Origin: an uncultured Bacteroides sp.
GTDB taxonomy: Bacteria; Bacteroidota; Bacteroidia; Bacteroidales; Bacteroidaceae
Direction of reading: 5' to 3'
Assembly: GCF_949298305.1 (NCBI RefSeq)
Contig: NZ_CASFWU010000032.1
Location: forward strand, 10,544 to 74,543
DNA length: 64,000 bases
Shown here in pieces: positions 16,218 to 25,826 of the stretch. A model generated the notes under the pieces. It did not search any database. It saw nothing but the letters and a program-made list of their open reading frames with translations, and was not told where the DNA came from. The position numbers and the translations under genes were made by a program. Position 1 is the stretch's first letter. Each line of letters opens with the position of its first letter.

Positions 16218-18125
16218 TTAATAACTGCTGCTACTGCTGCGGTTATTCTTTTTCTTCTTTTCATCTGGTTTTTGTTTTTTAAGTTCATTAGGCTTTTGTT
16301 GGTCCAAAGGTCTGTCTTTGATGTCCCAAGTTTGGGTTAACTCAAAGTTGGCCTTCAGTTCGAGGACCTGCCAGTAGTAATATACTTCCTCTGGTTGAAT
16401 CTTATCTTTATACTTTCCTGTGTCCCAAACTCCGTTGCCATTCTTATCATGTACCAACCTTGCTCCGTATTTGCCGGGGTTCAGGAAGTAGAAGTCGGCT
16501 TTTCCGTCCACTACAGGAACCGTACGCACTACTTTGTCTTGCGCATCTAACAGTTCGACAAAGTCTGTCGAGTCGGCTCCGGCTATGTTAAAGAAAATGG
16601 CACCGTATTCTTCGGGCGTCTTCACTTTGAATTCCTGCTTGATGGCTTTTGTGAACAGTCCGTAAAGGCCGAAGCAGGCGGCGGAGTCCACTTCGAAGGC
16701 ATAACTTTCGCCAAACTTCCAGTCCTCGCCCGGATAGATGTTGTACACCTTCTTGTCCAGCGAATCGGGGCTCAGCTGGAAGGGGATGTCGTTCCAGAGC
16801 GAGTCCACCTTGTGCCGCAAATGGATGGCGCCTTCGTTCAGCGAGTCCAGCGGTTCCTGGAAGGTCAGCGTGATGTAGTCGTACACGTCCATGCTGGAAG
16901 GGGCGTAGACATCTACCGGCAGATACTCAATTTCGGGTACAATCTCCTCTCCTTTCTTCCTTTTCTTTTCCAGCTCCTTCTCTTTCTCCTTCGCCTCCTT
17001 TTCCTTCTCCTTCTCGGTCTTGGGGCGTTGTTTGGAAACCAGTTTCAGCGTGTCCGTGCGCGGTACCAGTTGTTTCAACGAGTCGGTATAGAGGTAGGAA
17101 AGGCTCAGCTTCAACGTGTCAATCTGATAGACCAGCGAATCCTTTATCCAGTAATGGAGCGTATCGTTGCGTCCGGTGGTCTGGTCAACCACAAAAGCGT
17201 CCTTTTCATCGAAGTTCAGTCCCTTGATGACCGGCAGACTGTCGGCCGGAGCCGTAAAGTAGAGCGAGAACTTCTGCGGAGTCGGTCGCTCGCTGCGGGC
17301 CAGACGCTGGTTGTAGACCAGTTCCCTAAAGCAGCGCAGCATCACGTTGTCCGGCAGGAAGTGGGTATAATTGCGGTCTACAATCGTGTCTATCGTCAGC
17401 GAATCCTGCCACAGCGTGTCGCGCCGCATCCGCTGCTCGGACGTGGGGACAATCAGCGAATCGTAGTAGGCAATGATTTCCGTGGGCTGCGAGTAGGAAT
17501 AAGTCTGGTCGTTCTCCTGCAAGGCATAGATGCGGTACTTGCCGGGAGCCACACCGCGAATCCAGAACTGCCCGCGGCTGTCGGTACGCCCCACGCGCTC
17601 GAAAGGCTGTGTGGTAAAGGCGGAATCCTCCAGGTTGGAATGCAGGCCTACCAGCATTCCCTTCACCGGCTCCAGGTCGGCCGCATTGAGAACCGTACCC
17701 GAGATGACCATCGTGTCCAGCTGGGCTCCGGTAGAGAAGGTGTACGTGAATGCCTCCAGCGGATTGCCTTCGTTGTTGTCCTGAATGGCGTCGCCGAAGT
17801 CTATCGTATAGGTCACATTCTGTTTCAGGCTGTCTTCCAGATTGATGATGACCTTCTTGCTGCTGGCCTTGATTTCGGGTTGCTGCTTCTGGGGAGGAGA
17901 TATGACAACCTTCTCGTTGGGCTTGTCCAACGTGATGAACTCATCAAATTCGATGACAATCCTCTTCTTGTTGTTGTGAAGAGAGCCGGGTGACGGGCTT
18001 CCCGACAGGAAACGAGGCGGGTCTTCGTCGATGGCTCCACCCTCCAGGCGGCCGTAGCTGGCACAAGAGAACAGAATTGCCACGATGACAACCGCTATGC
18101 CAAGCTGGCAAATCAAGCGTTTCAT
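16218..18125 (-). CDS. Ig-like domain-containing lipoprotein (Big_5/SbsA-like N-terminus)
   Basis: 635 residues from the ATG at 18125 (MKRLICQLGIAVVIVAILFSC), lipobox Cys20. Residues about 35-140 match a bacterial Ig-like domain of the SbsA type (PSPGSLHNNKKRIVIEFDE, YTIDFGDAIQDNNEGN). A carboxypeptidase regulatory-like beta domain follows (GTVLNAADLEPVKGMLVGL, GQFWIRGVAPGKYRIYAL). A highly charged Lys/Glu segment near 409-435 separates it from a second Ig-like half, and the last 25 residues are Lys-rich ending in a Ser run. It is probably an envelope protein with a structural or adhesive role. It is followed immediately by the DUF3108 gene. Confidence 0.85.
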   Translation of the reverse strand: MKRLICQLGIAVVIVAILFSCASYGRLEGGAIDEDPPRFLSGSPSPGSLHNNKKRIVIEFDEFITLDKPNEKVVISPPQKQQPEIKASSKKVIINLEDSLKQNVTYTIDFGDAIQDNNEGNPLEAFTYTFSTGAQLDTMVISGTVLNAADLEPVKGMLVGLHSNLEDSAFTTQPFERVGRTDSRGQFWIRGVAPGKYRIYALQENDQTYSYSQPTEIIAYYDSLIVPTSEQRMRRDTLWQDSLTIDTIVDRNYTHFLPDNVMLRCFRELVYNQRLARSERPTPQKFSLYFTAPADSLPVIKGLNFDEKDAFVVDQTTGRNDTLHYWIKDSLVYQIDTLKLSLSYLYTDSLKQLVPRTDTLKLVSKQRPKTEKEKEKEAKEKEKELEKKRKKGEEIVPEIEYLPVDVYAPSSMDVYDYITLTFQEPLDSLNEGAIHLRHKVDSLWNDIPFQLSPDSLDKKVYNIYPGEDWKFGESYAFEVDSAACFGLYGLFTKAIKQEFKVKTPEEYGAIFFNIAGADSTDFVELLDAQDKVVRTVPVVDGKADFYFLNPGKYGARLVHDKNGNGVWDTGKYKDKIQPEEVYYYWQVLELKANFELTQTWDIKDRPLDQQKPNELKKQKPDEKKKKNNRSSSSSY

Positions 18126-18425
18126 CAGATTATTATGGTGACTACAATTTAACATGATGCAAAAATAAAGGTTCTCTACCAAATGACAGAGCACTTTACA
18201 GAATTTTATACAAAAAACAAACATTTCACAAATACAATATGAAACATAGTTAAAAAACATGCGTTTTCACATACTATATAAGCGGAAAAGAATAATTTTG
18301 CGCCAAAACTGAACAAAACATTTTAGTTTTCTTATAAGCCATTAGATTTTTGGCTACCATAAAATGCACAAAACGCGCCGAACAAATCTTGAAACAACAT
18401 AAATCAGAAATAATTAAAAGAGAGT
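18126..18425. promoter_or_regulatory. AT-rich divergent control region, candidate efflux promoter
   Basis: This 300-bp space has no gene. It is much richer in A and T than its surroundings. TAATTTTG at 18293-18300 fits the -7 consensus for the efflux operon at 18426, without a clear TTTG at the -33 position. No regulator gene is beside the operon. Confidence 0.4.
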
Positions 18426-19601
18426 ATGAAGAGTAGATTAGGATTATTAGTATGTTGCGCGGCACTGCTAAGCAGTTGCGGAGGAAGCGACAAAAGCACA
18501 GGCAGTGCTCCCGAAATCGCAGTTATGGAGGTTAAAACCACTACTGCCCACCTGACGAACAGCTATCCGGCTACCATCAAAGGTAAGCAGGATGTGGAAA
18601 TCCGGCCGATGGTGAGCGGTTTCATCACAAGACTGCACGTAGACGAAGGTGCCGTAGTGAAGAAAGGACAAACCTTGTTCACCATCGACCAAGTACAGTA
18701 CAAAGCAGCCGTAGAGACGGCGCAAGCAGCCGTGAAAACTGCCGAAGCAGCACTGAAAACCCAACAGCTGACTACTGAAAACAATCGCGAACTGAACAAA
18801 AGAGGCATTGTGAGCGATTATCAACTAAGTACATCCGAAAACCAGCTTGCACAGGCTGAGGCCACACTGGCGCAGGCCAAAGCCACACTGACCAATGCAC
18901 GCCGCAATCTGGAATATACCGAAGTGGCCAGCCCCAGTGACGGCATTGTAGGCGAAATCCCCTACCGTATCGGTAGCCTGGTAAGTGCCTCGATGGCTAC
19001 GCCGCTCACGACCGTGGCCGACAACTCGGAAATGTTTGCCTATTTCTCCATGCCCGAGCGCCAGTTGCTCAAAATGATTCAGGAAGGCGGTTCTACCAAA
19101 GAAATCCTAGCAGACATGCCCAATGTCAATCTGCAACTCATTGACGGTACAATCTATGCCGACAGCGGACGCGTAGAGACCATCAGCGGTGTCATCGACC
19201 CCACCACCGGTTCGGTCAGCATGCGCGCCAAGTTCCCCAACCCGCACAACCTGCTGCGCAGCAACTCTACGGGAGACGTGGTATTCCCCAACATCTTGAC
19301 AGACATCATCCTGGTGCCCCAATCGGCTACGACCGAAATCCAGGACAAGAAGTTTGTCTTCGTACTGCAACCGGACAACACGGTGAAGAATACCGAAATA
19401 CAAATCTACAAGCTGAACGACGGCACTCATTACTACGTGACCGGAGGACTCAAGGCCGGCGACAAGATTGTGGTTGAAGGCGTACAAGCCATCCACGACG
19501 GACAGGCCATCACCCCCATTACTCCGGCAGATAAAGAAAACGCCTACCAGCAAGCACTGAAAGACCAGCGGGAAGGCAACATCCAGACCGCATTCAACTG
19601 A
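18426..19601 (+). CDS. RND efflux periplasmic adaptor (AcrA/MexA-like) lipoprotein
   Basis: 391 residues with lipoprotein signal MKSRLGLLVCCAALLSSC. Membrane-fusion-protein layout is complete: first beta-barrel strand, lipoyl half motif GFITRLHVDEGAVVKKGQTLF (split around residues 60-80), alpha-helical hairpin rich in Ala/Gln/Lys (about 85-150), second lipoyl half EVASPSDGIVG, then barrel and membrane-proximal domains (VEGVQAIHDGQAITP near the end). It links the inner-membrane pump to the outer-membrane channel. First gene of the tripartite operon; 123 bp before the pump gene. Confidence 0.95.
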   Translation: MKSRLGLLVCCAALLSSCGGSDKSTGSAPEIAVMEVKTTTAHLTNSYPATIKGKQDVEIRPMVSGFITRLHVDEGAVVKKGQTLFTIDQVQYKAAVETAQAAVKTAEAALKTQQLTTENNRELNKRGIVSDYQLSTSENQLAQAEATLAQAKATLTNARRNLEYTEVASPSDGIVGEIPYRIGSLVSASMATPLTTVADNSEMFAYFSMPERQLLKMIQEGGSTKEILADMPNVNLQLIDGTIYADSGRVETISGVIDPTTGSVSMRAKFPNPHNLLRSNSTGDVVFPNILTDIILVPQSATTEIQDKKFVFVLQPDNTVKNTEIQIYKLNDGTHYYVTGGLKAGDKIVVEGVQAIHDGQAITPITPADKENAYQQALKDQREGNIQTAFN

Positions 19602-19724
19602 TGGAGGATTGAGTTTATTAGTTAATGAGTTTTTAAGTTGACGCATTGACGGGAGAAGCCAAGAGCCTCGCAGGTTCCGTTCACCCGTCCGCCTGTCAGC
19701 TAAAGGCATAAAAAAGAAAAACAA

Positions 19725-22700
19725 ATGAAATTAGACAGATTCATTAATCGTCCGGTATTGTCCACGGTTATCTCCGTGTTGCTGGTCATCCTGGGCTTCA
19801 TTGGGTTGGCCACACTGCCTATCACCCAGTACCCGGACATTGCGCCGCCTACCGTTTCGGTAAGCGCCACCTATACGGGCGCCAACGCCCAGACCGTGCT
19901 TAACTCGGTCATCTCTCCGCTGGAAGACCAGATTAACGGTGTGGAAAACATGATGTACATGACTTCCGATGCCTCCAACAACGGTTCGGCCTCCATCACC
20001 ATCTACTTCAAACAAGGCACTGACCCCGATATGGCGGCCGTGAACGTACAGAACCGTGTGTCCATGGCACAAGGCCTCCTGCCGCAGGAAGTAACCCAGA
20101 TTGGTGTGACCACCCGTAAGCGCCAGACATCCATGCTGATGATTTTCTCCATCTACGATATGGAGGACAAATACAACATCGAGTTCATCGAGAACTACGC
20201 CAACATCAACATCATTCCCGAAATCAAGCGTGTAGCCGGTGTGGGTGATGCCTTTGTGATGGGTGCCGATTACTCCATGCGTATCTGGCTGAAGCCTAAC
20301 GTGATGGCGCAATACAAACTTATCCCTTCGGACATCAGCACGGCCTTGGCCGAACAGAACATCGAAGCTGCTCCGGGACAGTTTGGCGAACGTGGCGGAC
20401 AGACGTTCCAATACACCATCCGCTACCGCGGACGTCTGCAGACACCTGAAGAGTTCGAAAACATCGTCATCAAGTCACTTGAGAACGGCGAAGTGCTCCG
20501 CATGAAGGATGTGGCCGACATCGAATTGGGACGAAGCAGCTACGGCTTCGACAACACCATGAACGGCCACAAGGGCGTCAGCTGTATCGTCTACCAGATG
20601 GCCGGTACCAACGCCACAGCCACCATCCAAGACCTTGAACGGGTATTGGAAGAAATGCAGAAGACCATGCCTGCCGGCCTGGGTGTCAACATTGCCCAAA
20701 GCGCCAACGACTTCCTCTTCGCCTCTATCCACGAGGTGGTGAAGACGTTGATTGAGGCCTTCATCCTGGTGTTCATTGTGGTGTACATCTTCCTGCAGGA
20801 CATGCGCTCCACGCTCATTCCGGCCATTGCCATCCCGGTAGCCTTGATTGCCACCTTCTTTGCATTAAAGCTCATCGGATTCAGTATAAACTTGCTTACC
20901 CTCTCGGCCATGGTGCTTGCCATCGCCATTGTGGTGGACGACGCGATAGTCGTCGTCGAGGGCGTCCATGCCAAGCTCGACCAGGGCTACAAGTCGGCCC
21001 GTCTGGCTTCCATTGACGCCATGCACGAACTGGGCGGCGCCATCGTGTCCATTACGCTGGTGATGATGTCCGTGTTTATCCCTGTGAGCTTCATGGGCGG
21101 TACGGCCGGTACGTTCTATCGGCAGTTCGGTCTGACCATGGCCATCGCCATCTTCTTCTCGGCTGTCAACGCCTTGACGTTGAGTCCTGCCCTGTGTGCC
21201 ATCTTCCTGAAACCGCACAACAGCGACGCCAACCTGAAAGAGCGCGTAGGAACAGCCACCCGCGAGGCACGCCAGATTATGATTGCCCGCTACACCCAGG
21301 CACTGGGACGGATTATGAAACCCAGCATGACCATACTCTTTACTATCATAGCCGTTCTGGGCATGATATTCGGCCTGTTCAGCTTCAGCGAACATCCGGT
21401 GCTCTGCTCCATTCTGATTGTCATCAGCATCCTGGCCCTGGCCGGTATGACAACCGACAAGTTCAAGCATACGTTCAACACCAAGTACGACTCCATCCTC
21501 GAGAACTATAAGAAGAAGGTAACGTTCTTCATCCAGAAGGGATGGCTGACCGGCGGAGTGGTCATTGCCACCATTGTCCTGCTGATGTTGTTCATGCAGA
21601 CGACCCCGACAGGTATGGTGCCCAACGAAGATACAGGTACCATCATGGGCGCCGTGACGCTGCCTCCCGGTACTTCGCAACAGCGTGCCCAGCAGATTCT
21701 GGCACGTGTGGACAGTCTGGTTGCCGCCGACCCGGCTGTTGAGTCACGTACGGTCATCTCCGGCTTCAGCTTCATCGGCGGCCAGGGACCCGGCTACGGC
21801 TCCATCATTATCAAGCTGAAACCGTGGGAAGAACGTTCCACCATGCAGAACTCCACCATTGTCTACGCCACCCTGTTCATGCGTGCGCAGAAGATCATCA
21901 AGGAGGCACAGGTGCTGTTCTTTGCTCCGCCTATGATTCCGGGTTACTCCGTTTCTACCGATATCGAGTTGAACATGCAGGACAAGACGGGCGGAAGCCT
22001 GGACCGCTTCTTTGAAGTGGTGAACGCCTACACGGCCGAACTGGAGAAACGTCCCGAAATCAACTCGGCACGTACCAGCTTCAACCCCAACTTCCCGCAG
22101 TACCGCCTCGACATCGACGCCGCTGCCTGTAAGCGTGCCGGCATCACTCCGAACCAGATTCTGAGCGTGATGCAGGGATATTACGGCGGTCTGTATGCCT
22201 CCAACTTCAACAGCTTCGGTAAGATGTACCGCGTCATGATACAGGGTGAGCGCGATGCCACGAAGAACCTGGAGTCGCTGGAAAGCATCAAGGTGCGTAA
22301 CGCCAACGGTGAGATGGCACCCGTCAGCCAGTTTGTAACGCTGACCAAGGTTTACGGACCGGATGTCATCAACCGTTTCAACCTTTACACCTCCATGAAG
22401 GTGATGGTGGCTCCTGCTACCGGCTACACTTCGGGACAGGCCCTGCAGGCCATTGCCGAAGTTGCCGGCCAGAACCTGCCCGCCGGCTTCGGTTACGAGC
22501 TGGGCGGTATGGCCCGTGAGGAGGCCCAGACCAGCGGAAGCAGCACCGGACTGATTTTCGTGCTCTGCTTCGTGTTCGTCTACCTGTTGCTGAGTGCGCA
22601 GTACGAAAGTTACATTCTGCCGCTGGCCGTATTGCTCTCCGTACCTTGCGGATTGATGGGTAGCTTCATCTTTGTGAACGCAGCCAGTCTCATCGGCGGC

Positions 22701-23144
22701 ATTCCGGCCTTGCAGATGATTATCGGCACCATGTCCAACAACATTTACATGCAGATTGCCTTGATTATGTTGATGGGTCTGTTGGCCAAGAACGCCATCC
22801 TGATTGTTGAGTTCGCCCTCGACCGTCGCAAGATGGGCATGAGCATCACCTCGGCCGCCATCTTGGGTGCCGGCGCCCGTCTGCGTCCTATCCTCATGAC
22901 TTCACTGGCCATGATTATCGGTCTGCTCCCGCTGATGTTTGCCAGCGGTGCCGGTGCCAACGGTTACCGTACACTGGGTACCTCGGCCATCGGTGGTATG
23001 TTGGTCGGTATGATTCTGCAGATTTTCGTGGTTCCGGCCCTGTTCGTTGCCTTCCAGTATCTGCAGGAGAAGTTCAAGCCGATGGAATGGGACGATGTGG
23101 ACAACGCAGACGCTACTTCCGAAATCGAGCAATATAGTAAATAA
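19725..23144 (+). CDS. RND multidrug efflux pump, AcrB/HAE1 type
   Basis: 1139 residues, about 90 longer than E. coli AcrB. N-terminal span DRFINRPVLSTVISVLLVILG, porter-domain motif GVTTRKRQTSMLMIF, proton-relay Asp405/Asp406 in AIAIVVDDAIVVVEG of TM4, and the relay Lys at about 1022 in GLLAKNAILIVEFALD of TM10. The C-terminus has YRTLGTSAIGGMLVGM. The extra length is in the central region after TM6 (charged KFKHTFNTKYDSILENYKKK), as is common in Bacteroidetes homologs. It exports hydrophobic compounds using the proton gradient, together with the flanking adaptor and outer-membrane factor. Confidence 0.96.
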   Translation: MKLDRFINRPVLSTVISVLLVILGFIGLATLPITQYPDIAPPTVSVSATYTGANAQTVLNSVISPLEDQINGVENMMYMTSDASNNGSASITIYFKQGTDPDMAAVNVQNRVSMAQGLLPQEVTQIGVTTRKRQTSMLMIFSIYDMEDKYNIEFIENYANINIIPEIKRVAGVGDAFVMGADYSMRIWLKPNVMAQYKLIPSDISTALAEQNIEAAPGQFGERGGQTFQYTIRYRGRLQTPEEFENIVIKSLENGEVLRMKDVADIELGRSSYGFDNTMNGHKGVSCIVYQMAGTNATATIQDLERVLEEMQKTMPAGLGVNIAQSANDFLFASIHEVVKTLIEAFILVFIVVYIFLQDMRSTLIPAIAIPVALIATFFALKLIGFSINLLTLSAMVLAIAIVVDDAIVVVEGVHAKLDQGYKSARLASIDAMHELGGAIVSITLVMMSVFIPVSFMGGTAGTFYRQFGLTMAIAIFFSAVNALTLSPALCAIFLKPHNSDANLKERVGTATREARQIMIARYTQALGRIMKPSMTILFTIIAVLGMIFGLFSFSEHPVLCSILIVISILALAGMTTDKFKHTFNTKYDSILENYKKKVTFFIQKGWLTGGVVIATIVLLMLFMQTTPTGMVPNEDTGTIMGAVTLPPGTSQQRAQQILARVDSLVAADPAVESRTVISGFSFIGGQGPGYGSIIIKLKPWEERSTMQNSTIVYATLFMRAQKIIKEAQVLFFAPPMIPGYSVSTDIELNMQDKTGGSLDRFFEVVNAYTAELEKRPEINSARTSFNPNFPQYRLDIDAAACKRAGITPNQILSVMQGYYGGLYASNFNSFGKMYRVMIQGERDATKNLESLESIKVRNANGEMAPVSQFVTLTKVYGPDVINRFNLYTSMKVMVAPATGYTSGQALQAIAEVAGQNLPAGFGYELGGMAREEAQTSGSSTGLIFVLCFVFVYLLLSAQYESYILPLAVLLSVPCGLMGSFIFVNAASLIGGIPALQMIIGTMSNNIYMQIALIMLMGLLAKNAILIVEFALDRRKMGMSITSAAILGAGARLRPILMTSLAMIIGLLPLMFASGAGANGYRTLGTSAIGGMLVGMILQIFVVPALFVAFQYLQEKFKPMEWDDVDNADATSEIEQYSK

Positions 23145-23151
23145 CATGGCA

Positions 23152-23245
23152 TGAAGAATGAAGAGTCCGGGCACGAAACGTCAGTTACGGCCCCCGCTCC
23201 TTCATCGGGAAGCAGATTCTTCATTCTTCATTCTTAATTCTTCAT
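23152..23245. repeat. GAAGAATGA inverted-repeat spacer
   Basis: GAAGAATGAAGAGT on the left and ATTCTTCATTCTTCATTC on the right can fold back on each other; the same words build the perfect inverted repeat at 39395-39487. It separates the pump gene from the outer-membrane factor gene and contains no frame of interest. It may weaken read-through within the operon. Confidence 0.6.
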
Positions 23246-23255
23246 TTTATACAGT

Positions 23256-24641
23256 ATGAAAGGAAAAATCATCACCCTGATGTGTGCCGCAGCCCTGCTG
23301 AGCAGTTGCCACATCTACAAAGCATACGACAGGCCCGAGGACATTACCACGGAAGGCCTGTACCGCGACACGGCGCTGGTGAACGGAACACTGCCCGAAG
23401 ACACGGCCAACTTTGGCAATGTGCCCTGGAGGGAAGTGTTCACCGACCCCCAGCTGCAGACCTACATCGAGCAGGCGCTGACCAACAACGCCGACCTGCG
23501 CACCGCCTTGCTGAACGTCAAGTCGGCACAAGCCGCACTGATGTCGGCCCGGCTGGCTTACCTGCCGCAACTGGCGCTCTCGCCCCAGGGAACGCTGACC
23601 AACTGGAACAAAGGCGAAGTCACCGCCGCAACCTACTCCATCCCTGTGACCGCAAGCTGGCAGCTCGACCTCTTCGGCCAGATACTCAACCCCAAACGGG
23701 CCGCACAGGTATCGCTCAAGCAGGCTGAATTCACCCGCCAGGCCGTGCAGACACAACTGATTGCCAACGTGGCCAACGTCTACTACACCCTGCTGATGCT
23801 GGACCGCCAGCTGCAGATTTCGGAAAGTACGGCCGACATCCTGAAGAGCTACGTGGAGACCTTGGAAGCCATGTACGACTTCGGCAGCGTGAACAGCGCC
23901 GCCATCGAACAGAGCCGCAGCTCGTATGCCCAGGTCGTGGCTTCCCTCTCCGACCTGCGTCAAAGCCTGACAGAGACCGAGAGCGCCTTCTGCCTGATGC
24001 TGAACGAACCTGCACACGCCGTTGAGCGCGGCAAGCTGGAAGACCAGAACCTGCCCACCGAGTTCTCGGCAGGCATCCCCTTGCAGCTCCTCTCCAACCG
24101 TCCGGACGTGAAGGCCGCCGAAATGGCCCTGGCCGCCTGCTATTATAACACCAACAGCGCCCGCGCCGCCTTCTATCCGCAAATCACTCTGAGCGGTTCG
24201 GCCGGATGGACCAACAATTCCGGAGCAGGCATCATCAACCCCGGCAAGCTGCTGGCCAACGTGGTGGGTTCGCTCACACAGCCTCTCTTCTACCGCGGTG
24301 CCAACATTGCCCGCCTGCGTCAGGCCAAGGCACAGGAAGAGCAGGCCAAGATTGCCTTCCAGACATCGCTGCTCAACGCCGGAAACGAGGTGAGCAATGC
24401 CCTTGCCCTCTATCAGAACACTACCGAAAAGGTCTATTCGCGCACCATGCAGGTAAATTCTGCACAGAAAGCGGCCGAAGACACCAAGGAATTGTTTAAC
24501 CTGGGCACGTCAACCTATCTGGAAGTCCTCTCGGCACAGCAGAGCTACCTCAGCGCACAGCTCTCCGAAGTGACCGACACGTACGACCGGATGCAGGCCG
24601 TCATCAACCTGTACCAGGCATTGGGCGGAGGAAGAGAATGA
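23256..24641 (+). CDS. RND efflux outer-membrane factor (TolC/NodT family) lipoprotein
   Basis: 461 residues with lipoprotein signal (MKGKIITLMCAAALLSSC). Two OEP repeats: the first holds VFTDPQLQTYIEQALTNNADLRTA and SARLAYLPQLALSPQG; the second holds LLSNRPDVKAAEMALAA and ARAAFYPQITLSGSAGW. The end matches EVLSAQQSYLSAQLSEV. It forms the outer-membrane channel of the tripartite pump. It is followed 28 bp later by the LpxA-like gene, likely co-transcribed. Confidence 0.95.
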   Translation: MKGKIITLMCAAALLSSCHIYKAYDRPEDITTEGLYRDTALVNGTLPEDTANFGNVPWREVFTDPQLQTYIEQALTNNADLRTALLNVKSAQAALMSARLAYLPQLALSPQGTLTNWNKGEVTAATYSIPVTASWQLDLFGQILNPKRAAQVSLKQAEFTRQAVQTQLIANVANVYYTLLMLDRQLQISESTADILKSYVETLEAMYDFGSVNSAAIEQSRSSYAQVVASLSDLRQSLTETESAFCLMLNEPAHAVERGKLEDQNLPTEFSAGIPLQLLSNRPDVKAAEMALAACYYNTNSARAAFYPQITLSGSAGWTNNSGAGIINPGKLLANVVGSLTQPLFYRGANIARLRQAKAQEEQAKIAFQTSLLNAGNEVSNALALYQNTTEKVYSRTMQVNSAQKAAEDTKELFNLGTSTYLEVLSAQQSYLSAQLSEVTDTYDRMQAVINLYQALGGGRE

Positions 24642-24669
24642 TATGTGTTACTTATAAATACCTAATATT

Positions 24670-25437
24670 ATGATTAGTCCATTAGCTTATGTAGATCCTG
24701 CCGCAAAGATAGGCAAGAATGTGACCATACAGCCGTTTGCCTACATCGAAGGCGATGTAGTGATTGGCGACGAATGCATCATCATGTCCGGAGCGCGCAT
24801 CCTGAACGGCACCCGCATGGGAAAGCAGAACATTGTTCACCACGGCGCCGTGCTGGGCAGCACGCCGCAGGATTTCAAATACGAAGGCGAAGACAGCCTG
24901 CTGATTATCGGTGACAAGAATGACTTCCGCGAGAACGTGGTCGTGGCCCGTGCCACGCACAAGGACGGAGGCACACGCATCGGCAATGAAAACTACCTGA
25001 TGGATGGCACCCACCTCTGCCACGACGTGCAGGTGGGCAACAAGAACGTGCTGGGCATACGCAGCATGATGGCCGGCGAAAGCCGCATCGACAACTGCAG
25101 CATCCTCAGCAGCGGCGTCATCATCCAGCAGCACTGCCACATCGGCGACTGGGTGCTCATCATGGCCGGCTGCCGCATTGCCAAGGACGTGCCGCCCTAC
25201 ATCATCATGGAAGGCAACCCCGCCAGCTACCACGGCATCAACGCCATGGTGCTGCAGCACAAGAACCAGATGGGAGAGCGCATCCTGCGCCACATCATGA
25301 ACGCCTACCGTCTGGTCTACCAGGGCAACTTCAGCGTGCAGGACGCCTTGCTGAAGATTGAGGACCAGGTGCCCATGAGCGACGAGATACACAACATCAT
25401 CAACTTCATACAGAACTCCAAGGAGATTGTGAAGTAA
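24670..25437 (+). CDS. LpxA-like left-handed beta-helix acyltransferase (divergent UDP-GlcNAc O-acyltransferase)
   Basis: 255 residues. Hexapeptide repeats fill residues 1-190 (for example PAAKIGKNVTIQPFAYIEG and IGDECIIMSGARI), then a helical C-terminal domain with HKNQMGERILRHIMNAYRL. GTHLCHDVQVGN has a His at the position of the catalytic His of E. coli LpxA. GSTPQDFKYEGED matches the LpxA-specific loop. Residues around the active site and the C-terminal part differ from the usual Bacteroides LpxA (as I remember that family), so this may be a second copy with a different acceptor or acyl chain rather than the main lipid A enzyme. Its place behind an efflux operon suggests an envelope function. 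A terminator follows. Confidence 0.8.
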   Translation: MISPLAYVDPAAKIGKNVTIQPFAYIEGDVVIGDECIIMSGARILNGTRMGKQNIVHHGAVLGSTPQDFKYEGEDSLLIIGDKNDFRENVVVARATHKDGGTRIGNENYLMDGTHLCHDVQVGNKNVLGIRSMMAGESRIDNCSILSSGVIIQQHCHIGDWVLIMAGCRIAKDVPPYIIMEGNPASYHGINAMVLQHKNQMGERILRHIMNAYRLVYQGNFSVQDALLKIEDQVPMSDEIHNIINFIQNSKEIVK

Positions 25438-25466
25438 CCCGTTCGTGTTCACCCTATTCAATGCAG

Positions 25467-25504
25467 AGAGGCTGCTTCAAAGACAGGTTTGAGGCAGCCT
25501 CTTT
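25467..25504 (+). terminator. intrinsic terminator after the efflux/LpxA-like operon
   Basis: AGAGGCTGC pairs with GCAGCCTCT, with an additional TTCAAA/TTTGA inner pairing, and is followed by TTTTGT. It stands 30 bp after the stop codon at 25437. Confidence 0.85.
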
Positions 25505-25608
25505 TGTATCCGTAGCTCCGGATGCGACATTTTCACCCGTGTTTCCACCGCCAGGAAATCCAATCAAGCCCTCCGCCCAACCGGACCAACCGCTCCGGGC
25601 GCATCCAC

Positions 25609-25716
25609 GTTGTAGAGACGCAAAATTTTGCGTCTCGCCCAGAAGCAACGGCGGCATCTATCCATACGGACAGAAGGCTGCGCGACGTGAGACGCAAAAT
25701 TTTGCGTCTCTACAAC
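25609..25716. mobile_element. 108-bp MITE-like element with palindromic ends
   Basis: The ends are exact 28-bp inverted repeats (25609-25636 and 25689-25716) beginning GTTGTAGAGACGC. Each arm itself contains a 22-bp perfect palindrome centred on GCAAAATTTTGC. The 52-bp interior has no coding capacity. No clear target duplication is visible at the borders. The rest of the 389-bp space (25438-25826) has no gene. Confidence 0.8.
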
Positions 25717-25826
25717 TGCGTGCAGGCAATTGGAAAATTCGCCATCAGGACTGCACCGATTAGCTTATCATCGGACGGGATGTCTGTCCCCGTATGTATC
25801 GCCTCAGGGAAGAAGGGGGAAGAGGC

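Noticed and set aside
16213..16288. longer start for the DUF3108 protein
   Set aside because: It would overlap the upstream gene by about 47-71 bp and place a second basic region before the signal peptide.
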